Counted from the first letter of the stretch, positions 53,786 to 63,253 are shown. The stretch: DNA of 64,000 nt from Undibacterium piscinae (GCA_003970805.2 CP051152.1:3658001-3722000); one strand, 5' to 3'. Notes: generated by a model from the letters alone, not told the origin. Made by a program: numbers and translations.

Positions 53786-54343
53786 ATGAATAAAAACACC
53801 TCTCTTCCTTTTGCCGTGAGCATAGTCATGCGGCGCGAAAGTTTGCAAAATCGCTGGCAGTCATTTCAATGGAAACTGTCGGAAATAATTCCGGAACCAT
53901 TATCTGAAGCGATGCCGGAACTCTCGCTTACGGATGAGGTCGAAAGTACAGCATTAAACAGCTTTCAATACGATAAACAGACTGGTACGTGTCGCTGTTC
54001 CGGGTTTCCCGTAGAACTGTTTGTCGATGAGACCCCTGGGTATTTTTTGAATCTGAGTGCCGAGACACCATGCTGGTTTGTCATGTGGCGACTGGATGAA
54101 TCGGATGGTGAAGAGCTGGCAATTCCTAAGGCAATCACGCTCTCATACAATGAAGCGGCGCGTTGGATGGATGCTGGCGAGCAGGTAGAGACGCTGGAAC
54201 TTTCAGAAGAAATCGCAGCCTGGTTGGCGGCCTACACGCAAGAATATTTTCAGCCTGAAATCAAGAAAAAACGTAAGCGTCCGTCTTTTGAGGGCGGTGA
54301 GGGAGTTGATAAAATGGCTAAGGCTGAATTGAACAGGAGTTAG
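53786..54343 (+). CDS. DUF3305 protein of the formate dehydrogenase locus
   Basis: 185 aa, soluble. Begins LPFAVSIVMRRESLQNRWQS and has YFLNLSAETPCWFVMWR in mid-protein; C-terminus is basic (KKKRKRPSF). Matches the DUF3305 group, found next to DUF3306 and a multi-cluster ferredoxin in formate dehydrogenase loci of Betaproteobacteria. No biochemical function known; maturation or assembly is the usual guess. First gene of the locus, 2 bp before the next gene. Confidence 0.82.
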   Translation: MNKNTSLPFAVSIVMRRESLQNRWQSFQWKLSEIIPEPLSEAMPELSLTDEVESTALNSFQYDKQTGTCRCSGFPVELFVDETPGYFLNLSAETPCWFVMWRLDESDGEELAIPKAITLSYNEAARWMDAGEQVETLELSEEIAAWLAAYTQEYFQPEIKKKRKRPSFEGGEGVDKMAKAELNRS

Positions 54344-54345
54344 GC

Positions 54346-54963
54346 ATGGCGGCTGATGATTTTTTTAATCGCTGGTCCAGGAATAAGGCGGAGAGTCAAG
54401 CTGCCCTGCAGAACGCATCTGCAACATCGGGTGCGGAGCATAGCCCAAGCTTGCGTGTTGAGATGCCGCAAAATGAGCCAGTGCCGCAGGCAATGCCCCG
54501 GATGGCAGACGTAGAGCAATTACACGAGGGATCCGATTTCTCTGTATTCATGCGTGATGGTGTCGATGAATCGGTCAAACGTTCGGCAATGAAAAAGCTA
54601 TTCAGTAATCCTCACTTCAATGTGATGGATGGATTGGATATTTATGTGGCCGATTACAGTCAGCCTGATCCGCTCCCGGTTGGCATGTTAGCCGGCTTGC
54701 GTCATGCAGAAGCGCTGTTAAACCCCTTGCGGCAACTTGAGCATCCTTTGCAAACTTTACTGCAAGCTAGCATTGAAGCTCCTGAAGCTCCTGAAGCTCC
54801 TGAAGCTTCTGAAGCTTCTGAACTTGCTAAGTGCGATCAGATGACAATTTCCGAAGTGGCAGCGACGCCAGACATGATCACCGATGCCATGATCGAGGAT
54901 GAGGCAGGACTGCAAATGCCACCGTCAGACAATATTAACGATAAAGACCCGATTCAGGTATGA
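54346..54963 (+). CDS. DUF3306 protein of the formate dehydrogenase locus
   Basis: 205 aa, soluble. The N-terminal half carries the DUF3306 core: DDFFNRWSRNKAESQA, and SVKRSAMKKLFSNPHFNVMD with GLDIYVADYSQPDPLP. After about residue 140 there is a run of Glu-Ala-Pro/Ser repeats encoded by a 9-bp tandem repeat (GAAGCTCCT type, 54775-54824), prone to length change. Overlaps the next gene by 4 bp (ATGA). Function unknown, but the pairing with DUF3305 is consistent. Confidence 0.82.
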   Translation: MAADDFFNRWSRNKAESQAALQNASATSGAEHSPSLRVEMPQNEPVPQAMPRMADVEQLHEGSDFSVFMRDGVDESVKRSAMKKLFSNPHFNVMDGLDIYVADYSQPDPLPVGMLAGLRHAEALLNPLRQLEHPLQTLLQASIEAPEAPEAPEASEASELAKCDQMTISEVAATPDMITDAMIEDEAGLQMPPSDNINDKDPIQV

Positions 54964-57041
54964 GTACCCAATTCAAAATTTGTAGTTGCAATAACACGAT
55001 GCCGCTGGATGACAGTTTTGCTGCGGGCTTGAAACAGGCCTTGGGCAGCACGGCCTTGACACTCAGTGATACCTTATGCCGGCGCGAAGTGGGAACTTAT
55101 CTTGCTGCAATCAAGGGTACTGACGATGTCGTCGTTGCCTGTACCCAAGAGCGCGCCTTGTTTTCTGAGTTGGCTCAGCAATCCGTCGCTCCTCTGCGTT
55201 TCGTGAATATTCGTGAAACTGCCGGTTGGTCAAAAGAGGCTAAATTCGCGTTGCCAAAAATGGCGGCGCTACTAGCTGCCGCGGCTCTGCCCGATCCTGA
55301 GCCGGTCGCTACCGTCAGTTATCGCTCCGGCGGTAATCTGCTGATTATTGGCGGAGCGCAACATGCTTTGCCCTGGGCGAAACGTCTGGCGGCACAACTC
55401 GATGTGAATGTCTTATTGACCGATGGTATCAGTGGCGGCGAGCGTTTGGGTGACAGAAGCTTCCCGGTGTTTTCCGGAAATAAGATTGCCATTTCAGGTT
55501 ATCTCGGCGCGTTTAAGGTCGAATGGCAACAGGCGAATCCGATTGACCTGGAAAGCTGTACGCGTTGCAATGCATGCGTTGAGGTCTGTCCGGAAAACGC
55601 GATTGATTTCTCCTATCAAATTGATCTGAGTAAGTGCGGCAATCACCTGGACTGCGTGAAGGCTTGCGGTGCTATCGGTGCGATAGACTTTGATCGTGTC
55701 GCAAAGTCAAGAAAGTCAGAGTTTGATCTGGTTCTGGATTTGTCGCTAAAGCCGTTACTAACGATGTCACAACCACCGCAAGGTTATTTCGCTCCGGGTA
55801 AGGATCTCGATAGTCAGTTTGATGCGGTATTGCGCATGACGCAAATGGTAGGCGAGTTTGAAAAGCCAAAATTTTTTACTTACAAAGAAAAGTTATGCGC
55901 ACATAGCCGTAGCGGAAAAACCGGTTGCAACGCCTGCATAGACGTGTGCTCTACCGCTGCGATTAGCTCCTTGGGAGATAAGGTTGTCGTCAATCCGAAT
56001 CTTTGTGCAGGGTGCGGTGCTTGTACTACGGTGTGCCCTAGCGGTGCAATGAGTTATGCCTATTTGCGCCCGGCAGATCAGGGCTTACGTATCAAAACCA
56101 TGTTGTCAGCCTATGCCAAGGCAGGCGGGAAGGCAGCAGCCTTATTGTTCCATAGTAAGGAGGCTGGAGCCGAATTGCTGCAGCAGTCGGGGCAGGGCGC
56201 GGCAAAGAACGGGCCTGGCTTGCCGGCGCGTGTGATACCGGTAGACTTGCATCACTCCGCATCGCTTGGTATGGAGCTCTGGATGGCGGCCCTGGCCTTT
56301 GGCGCCACGAATATCGCGGTGTTGATGACCGATGAGGAGGCGGCTGAATACCGTGAGGCCGTGCAAAAACAAATGGATGTGGCTCAGGCGATCTTGACCG
56401 GTCTTGGTTATGCCGGGAAACACTTTCAGTTGATTCATGCCGATAGCGTAGCGCAGATGGAATCGGCACTATTTGCCATGTCCGCGGCGCAGATACCTGC
56501 GGTGCCTGCCTTGTTCAATGTGGCGGCAGAGAAGCGTGGGACGCTGGATTTCGCTCTTGCGCACTTATCCAAACATGCCCCTGTCAAGGTGGATGCCATT
56601 GCCTTGCCGGCCGGGAAGGGCGCTTTATACGGTGAAGTAAAAGTCAATAAAGACGCATGCACGCTTTGCATGTCTTGTGTCGGTGCCTGCCCGGCTTCGG
56701 CCTTGATCGACAATGCCAATGCTCCGCAATTGCGATTCATAGAGCGCAACTGCGTACAGTGCGGTTTGTGCGAGCAGACCTGTCCGGAGCAGGCGATACA
56801 ATTGGTTCCAAGATTACTGCTCACTGAGCAGGCGAGTGAGGCGCGTGTGCTTAATGAGGCGCAAGCCTTTCACTGCATCAAGTGCCAGACACCGTTTGCC
56901 ACCGCGAAAATGATGGAGACGATGTTGCTGAAATTGGCCGGGCACGGCGCATTTGCCGGCAATCTCGATAGGATCAAAATGTGCCCGGATTGTCGCGTGA
57001 TCGATATGATGAAGACCAATGAGCTAAGTCGTCCGCAATAA
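54960..57041 (+). CDS. Multi-cluster 4Fe-4S ferredoxin-like protein of the formate dehydrogenase locus
   Basis: 693 aa. Successive ferredoxin Cys motifs: CTRCNACVEVCPENAI (near 200), CGNHLDCVKACGAIGAI, CNACIDVCSTAAI and CAGCGACTTVCPSGA (near 325-365), then CTLCMSCVGACPASAL, CVQCGLCEQTCPEQAI (near 565-615) and a final CIKCQTPF...CPDC pair. The region between reads like a cytosolic sensor or reductase domain with PVDLHHSASLGMELWMAA. No signal peptide, so it works in the cytoplasm, probably in electron supply to formate dehydrogenase maturation (inference). Confidence 0.85.
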   Translation: MSTQFKICSCNNTMPLDDSFAAGLKQALGSTALTLSDTLCRREVGTYLAAIKGTDDVVVACTQERALFSELAQQSVAPLRFVNIRETAGWSKEAKFALPKMAALLAAAALPDPEPVATVSYRSGGNLLIIGGAQHALPWAKRLAAQLDVNVLLTDGISGGERLGDRSFPVFSGNKIAISGYLGAFKVEWQQANPIDLESCTRCNACVEVCPENAIDFSYQIDLSKCGNHLDCVKACGAIGAIDFDRVAKSRKSEFDLVLDLSLKPLLTMSQPPQGYFAPGKDLDSQFDAVLRMTQMVGEFEKPKFFTYKEKLCAHSRSGKTGCNACIDVCSTAAISSLGDKVVVNPNLCAGCGACTTVCPSGAMSYAYLRPADQGLRIKTMLSAYAKAGGKAAALLFHSKEAGAELLQQSGQGAAKNGPGLPARVIPVDLHHSASLGMELWMAALAFGATNIAVLMTDEEAAEYREAVQKQMDVAQAILTGLGYAGKHFQLIHADSVAQMESALFAMSAAQIPAVPALFNVAAEKRGTLDFALAHLSKHAPVKVDAIALPAGKGALYGEVKVNKDACTLCMSCVGACPASALIDNANAPQLRFIERNCVQCGLCEQTCPEQAIQLVPRLLLTEQASEARVLNEAQAFHCIKCQTPFATAKMMETMLLKLAGHGAFAGNLDRIKMCPDCRVIDMMKTNELSRPQ

Positions 57042-57090
57042 ACCGTCGCCGTTGGCCCGGCTACAAACATAGCACAATAAGAAAGTATGA

Positions 57091-57705
57091 ATGACATCCG
57101 CACAAAACATTAAATTTGAAACTCAGGATCAGGGTGAAGAGACCGCCAGGGCCGATTTGTATGGTCTGTTGGCCACTCTATTTTATGCGCCGCCATCTAA
57201 GGATTTACTTGCCACCTTGAGTTCCGCTCAGACTGAAGGGGAAGGGGTGCTGGGGGCTGCCTGGACTGAGTTGGTAGCGGCGGCGCGTGCCACTAATGCC
57301 GAACATGCGCGTGAAGAATATGAGCAACTGTTTATCGGCGTCGGCAAGCCCGAAGTCATGTTGTATGGCTCGTATTACCTGAGCGGTTTTTTAATGGAAA
57401 AGCCCCTGGCCGCATTGCGCACCGATCTGGCGCAAATGGGCTTGCAGAGAGCGCAATCGATGACTGAAAGTGAAGATCATATCGCCTCATTATGTGAAGT
57501 GATGCGTTATCTGATCGCCTCAGACGATGTGTTGCAGGCGAATGTCGCGAACCAGAAGAAATTTTTCGCCACCCATATTCAGGCCTGGGTACTCAGCTTA
57601 TGTGATGCTATTGCCGCGCATCGCACTGCGAGTTTTTATGCTGCACTGGCTGGCTTGAGTCGAGTATTTTTTGAGGTGGAGATGCAGGCATTTGATATGG
57701 AGTGA
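57091..57705 (+). CDS. TorD/DmsD-family chaperone for formate dehydrogenase
   Basis: 204 aa, all-helical. ARADLYGLLATLFYAPPSKD at the start, then HAREEYEQLFIGVGKPEVML and YGSYYLSGFLMEKPLAALR, the conserved core of TorD-like proteins, and ESEDHIASLCEVMRYLI. These chaperones bind the twin-arginine leader and apo-form of molybdoenzymes until the cofactor is inserted. The downstream Tat-bearing catalytic subunit is the evident client. Confidence 0.88.
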   Translation: MTSAQNIKFETQDQGEETARADLYGLLATLFYAPPSKDLLATLSSAQTEGEGVLGAAWTELVAAARATNAEHAREEYEQLFIGVGKPEVMLYGSYYLSGFLMEKPLAALRTDLAQMGLQRAQSMTESEDHIASLCEVMRYLIASDDVLQANVANQKKFFATHIQAWVLSLCDAIAAHRTASFYAALAGLSRVFFEVEMQAFDME

Positions 57706-57805
57706 GAGTTTGTTTTCCAATTTATGCGAAAAATTCGTACTCAATTAAGTTTACTGTAAGTATTTTTACTTATTGTGTTGTAGAGATGAAAATGTTTCAC
57801 TGTGC

Positions 57806-57834
57806 GCCAATCAAAATTGGCTCATTATTATGAG
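57806..57834. promoter_or_regulatory. Two adjacent dyads upstream of the formate dehydrogenase structural genes
   Basis: GCCAAT (57806-57811) with ATTGGC (57816-57821), followed by CTCAT (57821-57825) with ATGAG (57830-57834). They lie in the 286-bp gap between the chaperone gene and the small Tat protein. They may bind a regulator; no known operator is matched. The rest of this gap is A/T-rich with no further gene. Confidence 0.4.
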
Positions 57835-57991
57835 TCCTTCGCTTGTAATGTGATGGGCTTAATATAGATTAATAAATGTGCTTAAGAAGCACTTGAGGTC
57901 GCGGAGGCGCGCTATGCAGTTTGTTCACCCAATCAATGTGTTTGATTGTCAGCCTTCGGCCGAATTTTTTTTACCGCGCTGGGGAGAGATA

Positions 57992-58186
57992 ATGATGGAA
58001 CAGAAAATTAAGCGTCGCAGTTTATTAGGCGGCTTAGGCGTCGCTGCCGCGACATTGGTCGCCGTAAAAGTTGCCGGCGGCACCAAAAAAACATCCGATG
58101 ACGTGATCGCGGCCATCGAGCCGGAAGGTGATGGCTATCGCCTCACTGAGCACGTAAAAAAATACTATCGCACTACAACCATCTGA
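57992..58186 (+). CDS. Small Tat-signal protein of formate dehydrogenase locus (FdhX-like)
   Basis: About 64 aa from ATG 57992 (GGGGAGAG upstream); a longer frame from 57878 is not supported by a ribosome site. A twin-arginine-like leader KRRSLLGGLGVAAATLVAVK, then a short polar tail ending HVKKYYRTTTI. Tiny proteins like this precede the catalytic subunit in many FdhAB-type loci, and are called FdhX or Tat-domain proteins; they may travel with the enzyme or assist assembly. 15 bp before the catalytic gene. Confidence 0.75.
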   Translation: MMEQKIKRRSLLGGLGVAAATLVAVKVAGGTKKTSDDVIAAIEPEGDGYRLTEHVKKYYRTTTI

Positions 58187-58201
58187 CCAACGGGATAAGC
58201 C

Positions 58202-61162
58202 ATGTTGTTAACTCGCAAGGGTGACGCCGGAGCGCGCGCACAAAATCGTTTTTCTTCTAGTCTCGCAGATAGTCTGTCGCGCGCTTTGCCGACCATGGAC
58301 CGACGCGGATTTTTGAAGCGCTCCGGTATCGGGGTTGGTGCGGGGATCGCAGCTTCGCAACTTGGCTTGATACAGAAGGCCAAGGCGGCAGTCGGTATGG
58401 AAAAATCCGGCAGCAAGATAGAGGTGCGGCGTACTGTCTGCACGCATTGCTCGGTCGGTTGTGCAGTGGATGCCGTGGTTGAAAACGGCGTATGGGTAAG
58501 GCAAGAGCCGGTATTTGATTCGCCTATCAATCTCGGTGCGCATTGTGCCAAAGGTGCCGCATTGCGCGAGCACGGGCATGGTGAATACCGGCTCAAATAT
58601 CCTATGAAGCTGGTCAACGGCAAATATCAGCGGATTAGCTGGGATCAGGCACTGACCGAAATTTCCGCGAAGTTGCTGGAGATCAAAAAAACTTCCGGGC
58701 CAGACTCCACTTTCTTTGTCGGTTCTTCCAAGCACAATAACGAACAAGCCGCCTTGCTGCGTAAATTCGTCTCGTTTTACGGCACCAACAATACCGATCA
58801 TCAGGCTCGTATCTGTCATTCGACTACGGTAGCCGGTGTCTCGAATACCTGGGGCTATGGGGCGATGACCAATAGCTATAACGACATGCAGAATTCTAAG
58901 GCTGCCATGTATATAGGATCGAATGCCGCAGAAGCGCATCCGGTTTCTATGTTGCACATGCTGCACGCCAAAGAAAATGGCTGCAAGATGATCGTGGTTG
59001 ATCCGCGCTATACCCGTACTGCCGCTAAATCGGACCAATATGTGCGGATACGCTCAGGCTCGGACATTCCCTATCTGTACGGCATGCTGTATCACATATT
59101 TAAAAACGGCTGGGAAGACAAGCAGTACATCAATGACCGCGTCTATGGCATGGAAAAGGTCAAAGAAGAAGTCATGAAGTGGACGCCGGAAAAAGTCGAA
59201 GAGGCTTGTGGCGTGCCGGAAGCGGACGTTTTCAAAGCGGCCGAAACTATGGCGAAAAATCGTCCGTCCACGGTGGTTTGGTGCATGGGGCAAACCCAGC
59301 ACAGCATCGGTAATGCGATCGTCCGCGCTTCCTGTTTATTGCAACTGGCCTTGGGTAATGTCGGCAAATCCGGTGGCGGCACGAATATTTTCCGTGGCCA
59401 CGATAACGTTCAGGGCGCGACCGACGTCGGCCCGAATCCGGATTCCCTGCCTGGCTACTATGGTCTGGCAACCGGCGCATGGAAGCATTGGTGCAACGTC
59501 TGGGGCGTTGATTATGAATGGGTGAAGAAACAATACCCTTCGCAAGCCATGATGGAAAAATCCGGCACCACGGTATCGCGCTGGGTTGATGCGGTTCTGG
59601 AAAAAAGCGAATTGATGGATCAGGAAAACAGCGTCAAGGCGATGGTGTTCTGGGGACATTCACCGAATTCGCAAACCCGTGGCCTGGAGATGAAAAAAGC
59701 TTTTGATAAGCTAGATTTATTGGTGGTGATTGATCCCTATCCATCCGCGACTGCAGCGATGGCAGCGATGACTACCGAAGGTCAGGAATTGAATGCCAAG
59801 CGTCAGGTATATCTGCTGCCGGCTGCAACCCAATTTGAGACATCCGGTTCCGTTACCGCATCGAACCGTTCTATACAGTGGCGCGAAAAAGTCATAGAAC
59901 CCTTGTTTGAATCGCGTACCGATCACATGATCATGTATCAGTTGGCCGAGAAGCTTGGGTTTGCCAAAGAACTGGTGGCGAAAATTAAGTTAGTGCCTGG
60001 TAAGGGCGGCATGATGGAGCCGGAACCGGAATCCATGTTGCAGGAGATTAATCGCGGCACTTGGACTATCGGTTATACCGGGCAATCGCCGGATCGCATC
60101 AAGTCGCATATGCGCAATATGCATTTGTTTGATGTAAAAACACTCAAGTGCAGTGGTGGTAAGGATGCGGTAACAGGTTACGACATGACGGGTGATTATT
60201 TTGGCTTGCCTTGGCCATGTTACGGTACGCCTGAATTGAAACATCCGGGTACGCCGAATCTTTATGACACCTCCAAGCACGTGATGGATGGCGGCGGAAA
60301 TTTCCGCGCCAACTTTGGCGTAGAGCGCGAAGGCGTCAGTTTGCTGGCCGAAGATGGCTCACATTCGCTGGGTTCCGACATTACTACAGGCTATCCTGAA
60401 TTTGATCATATTCTGCTGAAAAAACTGGGCTGGTGGAGCGATCTGACCGAAGCCGAGCAAAAAGCGGCGGAAGGCAAGAACTGGAAAACCGATTTGTCAG
60501 GCGGGATACAGCGCGTTGTCATGAAGGTCCATGGTTGCTATCCGTTTGGCAATGCCAAGGCGCGTGCCGTGGTCTGGAATTTCCCCGATCCGGTTCCTCT
60601 GCATCGCGAACCTTTGTTCGGTACCCGTCCTGATCTGGTGGCGAAATATCCTACGCATGACGATAAAAAGACATTCTGGCGTTTGCCTACCCTGTACAAG
60701 TCGGTACAGCAGAAGAACGTTGAAACCAAAATGTATGAGAAGTTCCCGATTATCCTCACCTCTGGTCGTTTGGTGGAGTATGAGGGTGGCGGTGAAGAGA
60801 CGCGTTCCAATCCTTGGTTGGCTGAGTTGCAACAAGAAAACTTTGTCGAAATTAATCCTAAGGCGGCCGCGGACCGTGGCATACGCAACGGCGAGTTTGT
60901 AATCGTTTCCACCCCTACCGGTGCGCGTATTAAGGTGAAAGCCCTGGTAACGCCTAGGGTTGATGCCGGTACTGCGTTTATCCCTTTCCATTTTTCCGGT
61001 TGGTGGCAAGGCAAGGATATGAAAGAGTTTTATCCTGAAGGCGCAATGCCTATCGTGCGTGGTGAAGCGGTCAATACGGCAACCACTTATGGTTACGACG
61101 CAGTCACCATGATGCAGGAAACCAAAACGACGATCTGCAACATCGAAAAATTCACGGCTTAA
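58202..61162 (+). CDS. fdhA: Formate dehydrogenase catalytic (alpha) subunit, Cys type, Tat-exported
   Basis: 986 aa. Twin-arginine leader RRGFLKRSG, proximal [4Fe-4S] site CTHCSVGCAVD plus a later Cys (LGAHCAKGA), then the molybdopterin domains. The catalytic residue is Cys (HQARICHSTTVAGV), at the place taken by selenocysteine in E. coli FdhH/FdnG; all codons here are sense. Other motifs: GSNAAEAHPV, YNDMQNSKAA, WCMGQTQHSIGN, LGNVGKSGGGTNIFRGHDNV and GRLVEYEGGGEETRSNPW. It oxidises periplasmic formate to CO2. Confidence 0.95.
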   Translation: MLLTRKGDAGARAQNRFSSSLADSLSRALPTMDRRGFLKRSGIGVGAGIAASQLGLIQKAKAAVGMEKSGSKIEVRRTVCTHCSVGCAVDAVVENGVWVRQEPVFDSPINLGAHCAKGAALREHGHGEYRLKYPMKLVNGKYQRISWDQALTEISAKLLEIKKTSGPDSTFFVGSSKHNNEQAALLRKFVSFYGTNNTDHQARICHSTTVAGVSNTWGYGAMTNSYNDMQNSKAAMYIGSNAAEAHPVSMLHMLHAKENGCKMIVVDPRYTRTAAKSDQYVRIRSGSDIPYLYGMLYHIFKNGWEDKQYINDRVYGMEKVKEEVMKWTPEKVEEACGVPEADVFKAAETMAKNRPSTVVWCMGQTQHSIGNAIVRASCLLQLALGNVGKSGGGTNIFRGHDNVQGATDVGPNPDSLPGYYGLATGAWKHWCNVWGVDYEWVKKQYPSQAMMEKSGTTVSRWVDAVLEKSELMDQENSVKAMVFWGHSPNSQTRGLEMKKAFDKLDLLVVIDPYPSATAAMAAMTTEGQELNAKRQVYLLPAATQFETSGSVTASNRSIQWREKVIEPLFESRTDHMIMYQLAEKLGFAKELVAKIKLVPGKGGMMEPEPESMLQEINRGTWTIGYTGQSPDRIKSHMRNMHLFDVKTLKCSGGKDAVTGYDMTGDYFGLPWPCYGTPELKHPGTPNLYDTSKHVMDGGGNFRANFGVEREGVSLLAEDGSHSLGSDITTGYPEFDHILLKKLGWWSDLTEAEQKAAEGKNWKTDLSGGIQRVVMKVHGCYPFGNAKARAVVWNFPDPVPLHREPLFGTRPDLVAKYPTHDDKKTFWRLPTLYKSVQQKNVETKMYEKFPIILTSGRLVEYEGGGEETRSNPWLAELQQENFVEINPKAAADRGIRNGEFVIVSTPTGARIKVKALVTPRVDAGTAFIPFHFSGWWQGKDMKEFYPEGAMPIVRGEAVNTATTYGYDAVTMMQETKTTICNIEKFTA

Positions 61163-61186
61163 GCCACCCGGGTAGAGGAGAATAAA

Positions 61187-61828
61187 ATGGCAAGAATGAA
61201 ATTTATCTGCGATTCAGAGCGTTGCATTGAATGTAATGGCTGTGTGACTGCGTGTAAAAATGAACACGAAGTGCCGTGGGGCGTGAATCGCCGCCGTGTC
61301 GTCACTATCAATGATGGCGTGATCGGGCAGGAAAAATCCATGTCGGTAGCCTGCATGCATTGCTCTGATGCACCTTGCATGGCGGTTTGCCCGGTTGACT
61401 GTTTTTACCGCACCGATGAAGGTGTGGTTTTGCATAATAAGGATATTTGCATAGGTTGCGGTTATTGCTCCTACGCTTGTCCGTTTGGCGCGCCGCAATT
61501 TCCGTCCAACGGCACTTTCGGCTTGCGCGGCAAGATGGATAAGTGCACCTTCTGTGCCGGTGGTCCGGAAGAGGATGGTTCGCAGGCCGAGTTCGAGAAG
61601 TATGGACGGAATCGTTTGTCCGAAGGTAAGTTACCGCTGTGTGCAGAAATGTGTTCGACCAAGGCCTTGCTCGGTGGTGATGGTGATGTGATCTCCGATA
61701 TTTTCCGTAACCGTGTGGTTAGGCGCGGTAAGGGTAGCGAAGTGTGGGGTTGGGGCACCGCTTATGGCAAGGCGCCAAATCCGGAAGCGAAACCAGAGAA
61801 AAAAGCCGAAACTGAGAGTAAGTCATGA
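61187..61828 (+). CDS. fdh3B: Formate dehydrogenase iron-sulfur (beta) subunit
   Basis: 213 aa with four 4Fe-4S-type motifs: CIECNGCVTACKNEH, CMHCSDAPCMAVCPVDC, CIGCGYCSYACPFG, and CTFCAGG with CAEMCSTKALLG. It relays electrons from the catalytic subunit to the cytochrome b anchor. Shorter than E. coli FdnH: it lacks the C-terminal membrane helix, so it is of the Fdh3B type held by the gamma subunit. 24 bp after the alpha gene; its stop overlaps the next gene by 4 bp. Confidence 0.93.
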   Translation: MARMKFICDSERCIECNGCVTACKNEHEVPWGVNRRRVVTINDGVIGQEKSMSVACMHCSDAPCMAVCPVDCFYRTDEGVVLHNKDICIGCGYCSYACPFGAPQFPSNGTFGLRGKMDKCTFCAGGPEEDGSQAEFEKYGRNRLSEGKLPLCAEMCSTKALLGGDGDVISDIFRNRVVRRGKGSEVWGWGTAYGKAPNPEAKPEKKAETESKS

Positions 61829-62070
61829 AGAATGCTTTCAGTCGTTTAACCTTGCTCGTTAGCAGCGTGATTTTATGCGCGGGACTATCCGCTTGCGGTG
61901 AACGTGATCAGTCGCTGACCAATAAGATTGGCCAACGTGGTGAAAAGCCATGGGCCGGCGCTAAAACCCCTCATGTCGCGCCGGGTTGGACGGCTGGCAA
62001 TGAGGAGAGCTGGAGAGCGCAGATTCGTAGCCGCAGTCAGAATCAAAACGAGTATGTCAAAATCAACTAG
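61825..62070 (+). CDS. Small lipoprotein within the formate dehydrogenase operon
   Basis: 81 aa. Lipoprotein signal peptide ending LCAGLSACGE (Cys about residue 26), then a short polar mature part with GEKPWAGAKTPHVAPGW, and no recognised domain. It overlaps the beta-subunit stop (ATGA) and is 24 bp before the gamma subunit, so it is surely co-translated with the enzyme. Its position suggests an assembly or anchoring role. I do not recognise a family. Confidence 0.75.
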   Translation: MKNAFSRLTLLVSSVILCAGLSACGERDQSLTNKIGQRGEKPWAGAKTPHVAPGWTAGNEESWRAQIRSRSQNQNEYVKIN

Positions 62071-62094
62071 GATGAAAATCAATTGCGAGTTGAC

Positions 62095-63240
62095 ATGAAA
62101 AATTTATTTGCCACTCTGGCCTTAATGCTGGCGACAAGCGGAGCGGACTTGGCGCTGGCGCAGAATGCGCCTTCCGAGCCCGCCGCTATTGCCGTTGGCC
62201 CTGCCGCCCCTGTCAATCTGGCAGCGGTCGAATCCATTGATATTCTCAAGCAAAACCAGGCCGAGAGGACGATTGATCAGCCTGGCAACGCGGCACCTAC
62301 TTACCGTCTCGTTAATGATGGCACCAAGCATTACTCGAGTTTGCCGGCGCTGGAAGCGGGTGTCCTGATACAGGGTAAGGCGCAATTTCCCGGGCAAACC
62401 AGAGCCACGACGGCTGGTGAAGCCTGGCGCCAATATCGCAACGGGCCTTTGACCATGATAGGCGGCGCGCTGTTGTTGATTACCCTATCGGTGATTGCGG
62501 CCTTCTATTATTTCCGCGGACAGATTAAGTTGCATACTCCGCTGACAGGTAGGCTGGTAGAGCGGTTTACCCCGGGTGAGCGGGCTTTGCATTGGAGTAT
62601 GGCGCTGAGTTTCGTCTCGTTAGCCATTTCCGGCTCCATCATCTTATTTGGCAAGCATGTCTTGCTACCGGTATTTGGCCTGACCCTATTTGGCTGGTTG
62701 GCTTTTTTGTGTAAAAACATACATAACTTTATCGGACCTGTTTTCACCGTTTCCATCATTCTGTTCTTCATCAAATTTGTAAAAGATAACCTGCCTAGTG
62801 CCTCGGATATCCCATGGCTGTTTAAATTTGGTGGTTTGTTGAGTGGCGAACATGTCAGCTCCGGACGCTTTAATGCCGGTGAGAAAATCCTTTTCTGGGG
62901 TGCCGTAGTCGGACTCGGCTTGGTCGTGAGCGCATCGGGTTTTGTGCTTGATATGCTGGTGCCATCGCTGGAATACAGTCGCGCCATCATGCAGATTTCC
63001 AACATCGTTCATATCGTCGCCGCTCTTCTGGCTGCTGCCATGGTGATGGGGCATATCTATCTTGGTACGATAGGAATGGAGGGCGCCTACGCTTCCATGC
63101 GTACCGGCTATGTTGATGATGCCTGGGCCAAAGAGCATCACGATGCATGGTATGCAGAAATTGAGAGCGGCAAAATTTCACGTATCCGTAGCGAACCGGC
63201 AGCGCCTCATGGCAGTAGTTCAGTCTCTCAGAATGCTTGA
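62095..63240 (+). CDS. Formate dehydrogenase cytochrome b (gamma) subunit
   Basis: 381 aa from ATG 62095; an in-frame TTG at 62083 also exists. Signal-like N-terminus (MLATSGADLALAQ) and a ~90-residue periplasmic stretch, followed by four helices with haem-ligand candidates: ERALHWSMALSF, KNIHNFIGPVF, and VHIVAALLAAAMVMGHIYLG. It binds two b haems and passes electrons to quinone. The N-terminal periplasmic domain makes it longer than E. coli FdnI/FdoI (about 215 aa), as in other Fdh3-type gamma subunits. Confidence 0.92.
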   Translation: MKNLFATLALMLATSGADLALAQNAPSEPAAIAVGPAAPVNLAAVESIDILKQNQAERTIDQPGNAAPTYRLVNDGTKHYSSLPALEAGVLIQGKAQFPGQTRATTAGEAWRQYRNGPLTMIGGALLLITLSVIAAFYYFRGQIKLHTPLTGRLVERFTPGERALHWSMALSFVSLAISGSIILFGKHVLLPVFGLTLFGWLAFLCKNIHNFIGPVFTVSIILFFIKFVKDNLPSASDIPWLFKFGGLLSGEHVSSGRFNAGEKILFWGAVVGLGLVVSASGFVLDMLVPSLEYSRAIMQISNIVHIVAALLAAAMVMGHIYLGTIGMEGAYASMRTGYVDDAWAKEHHDAWYAEIESGKISRIRSEPAAPHGSSSVSQNA

Positions 63241-63253
63241 TGGAGTAGTAAAA

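Noticed and set aside
54775-54824. CRISPR-like repeat
   Set aside because: The 9-bp units are a coding Glu-Ala-Pro/Ser repeat in the DUF3306 gene, without spacers. No CRISPR array is seen anywhere in the window.
58208-59038. 276-codon antisense frame opposite the formate dehydrogenase alpha gene
   Set aside because: No start signal or family likeness; opposite a clearly coding gene.
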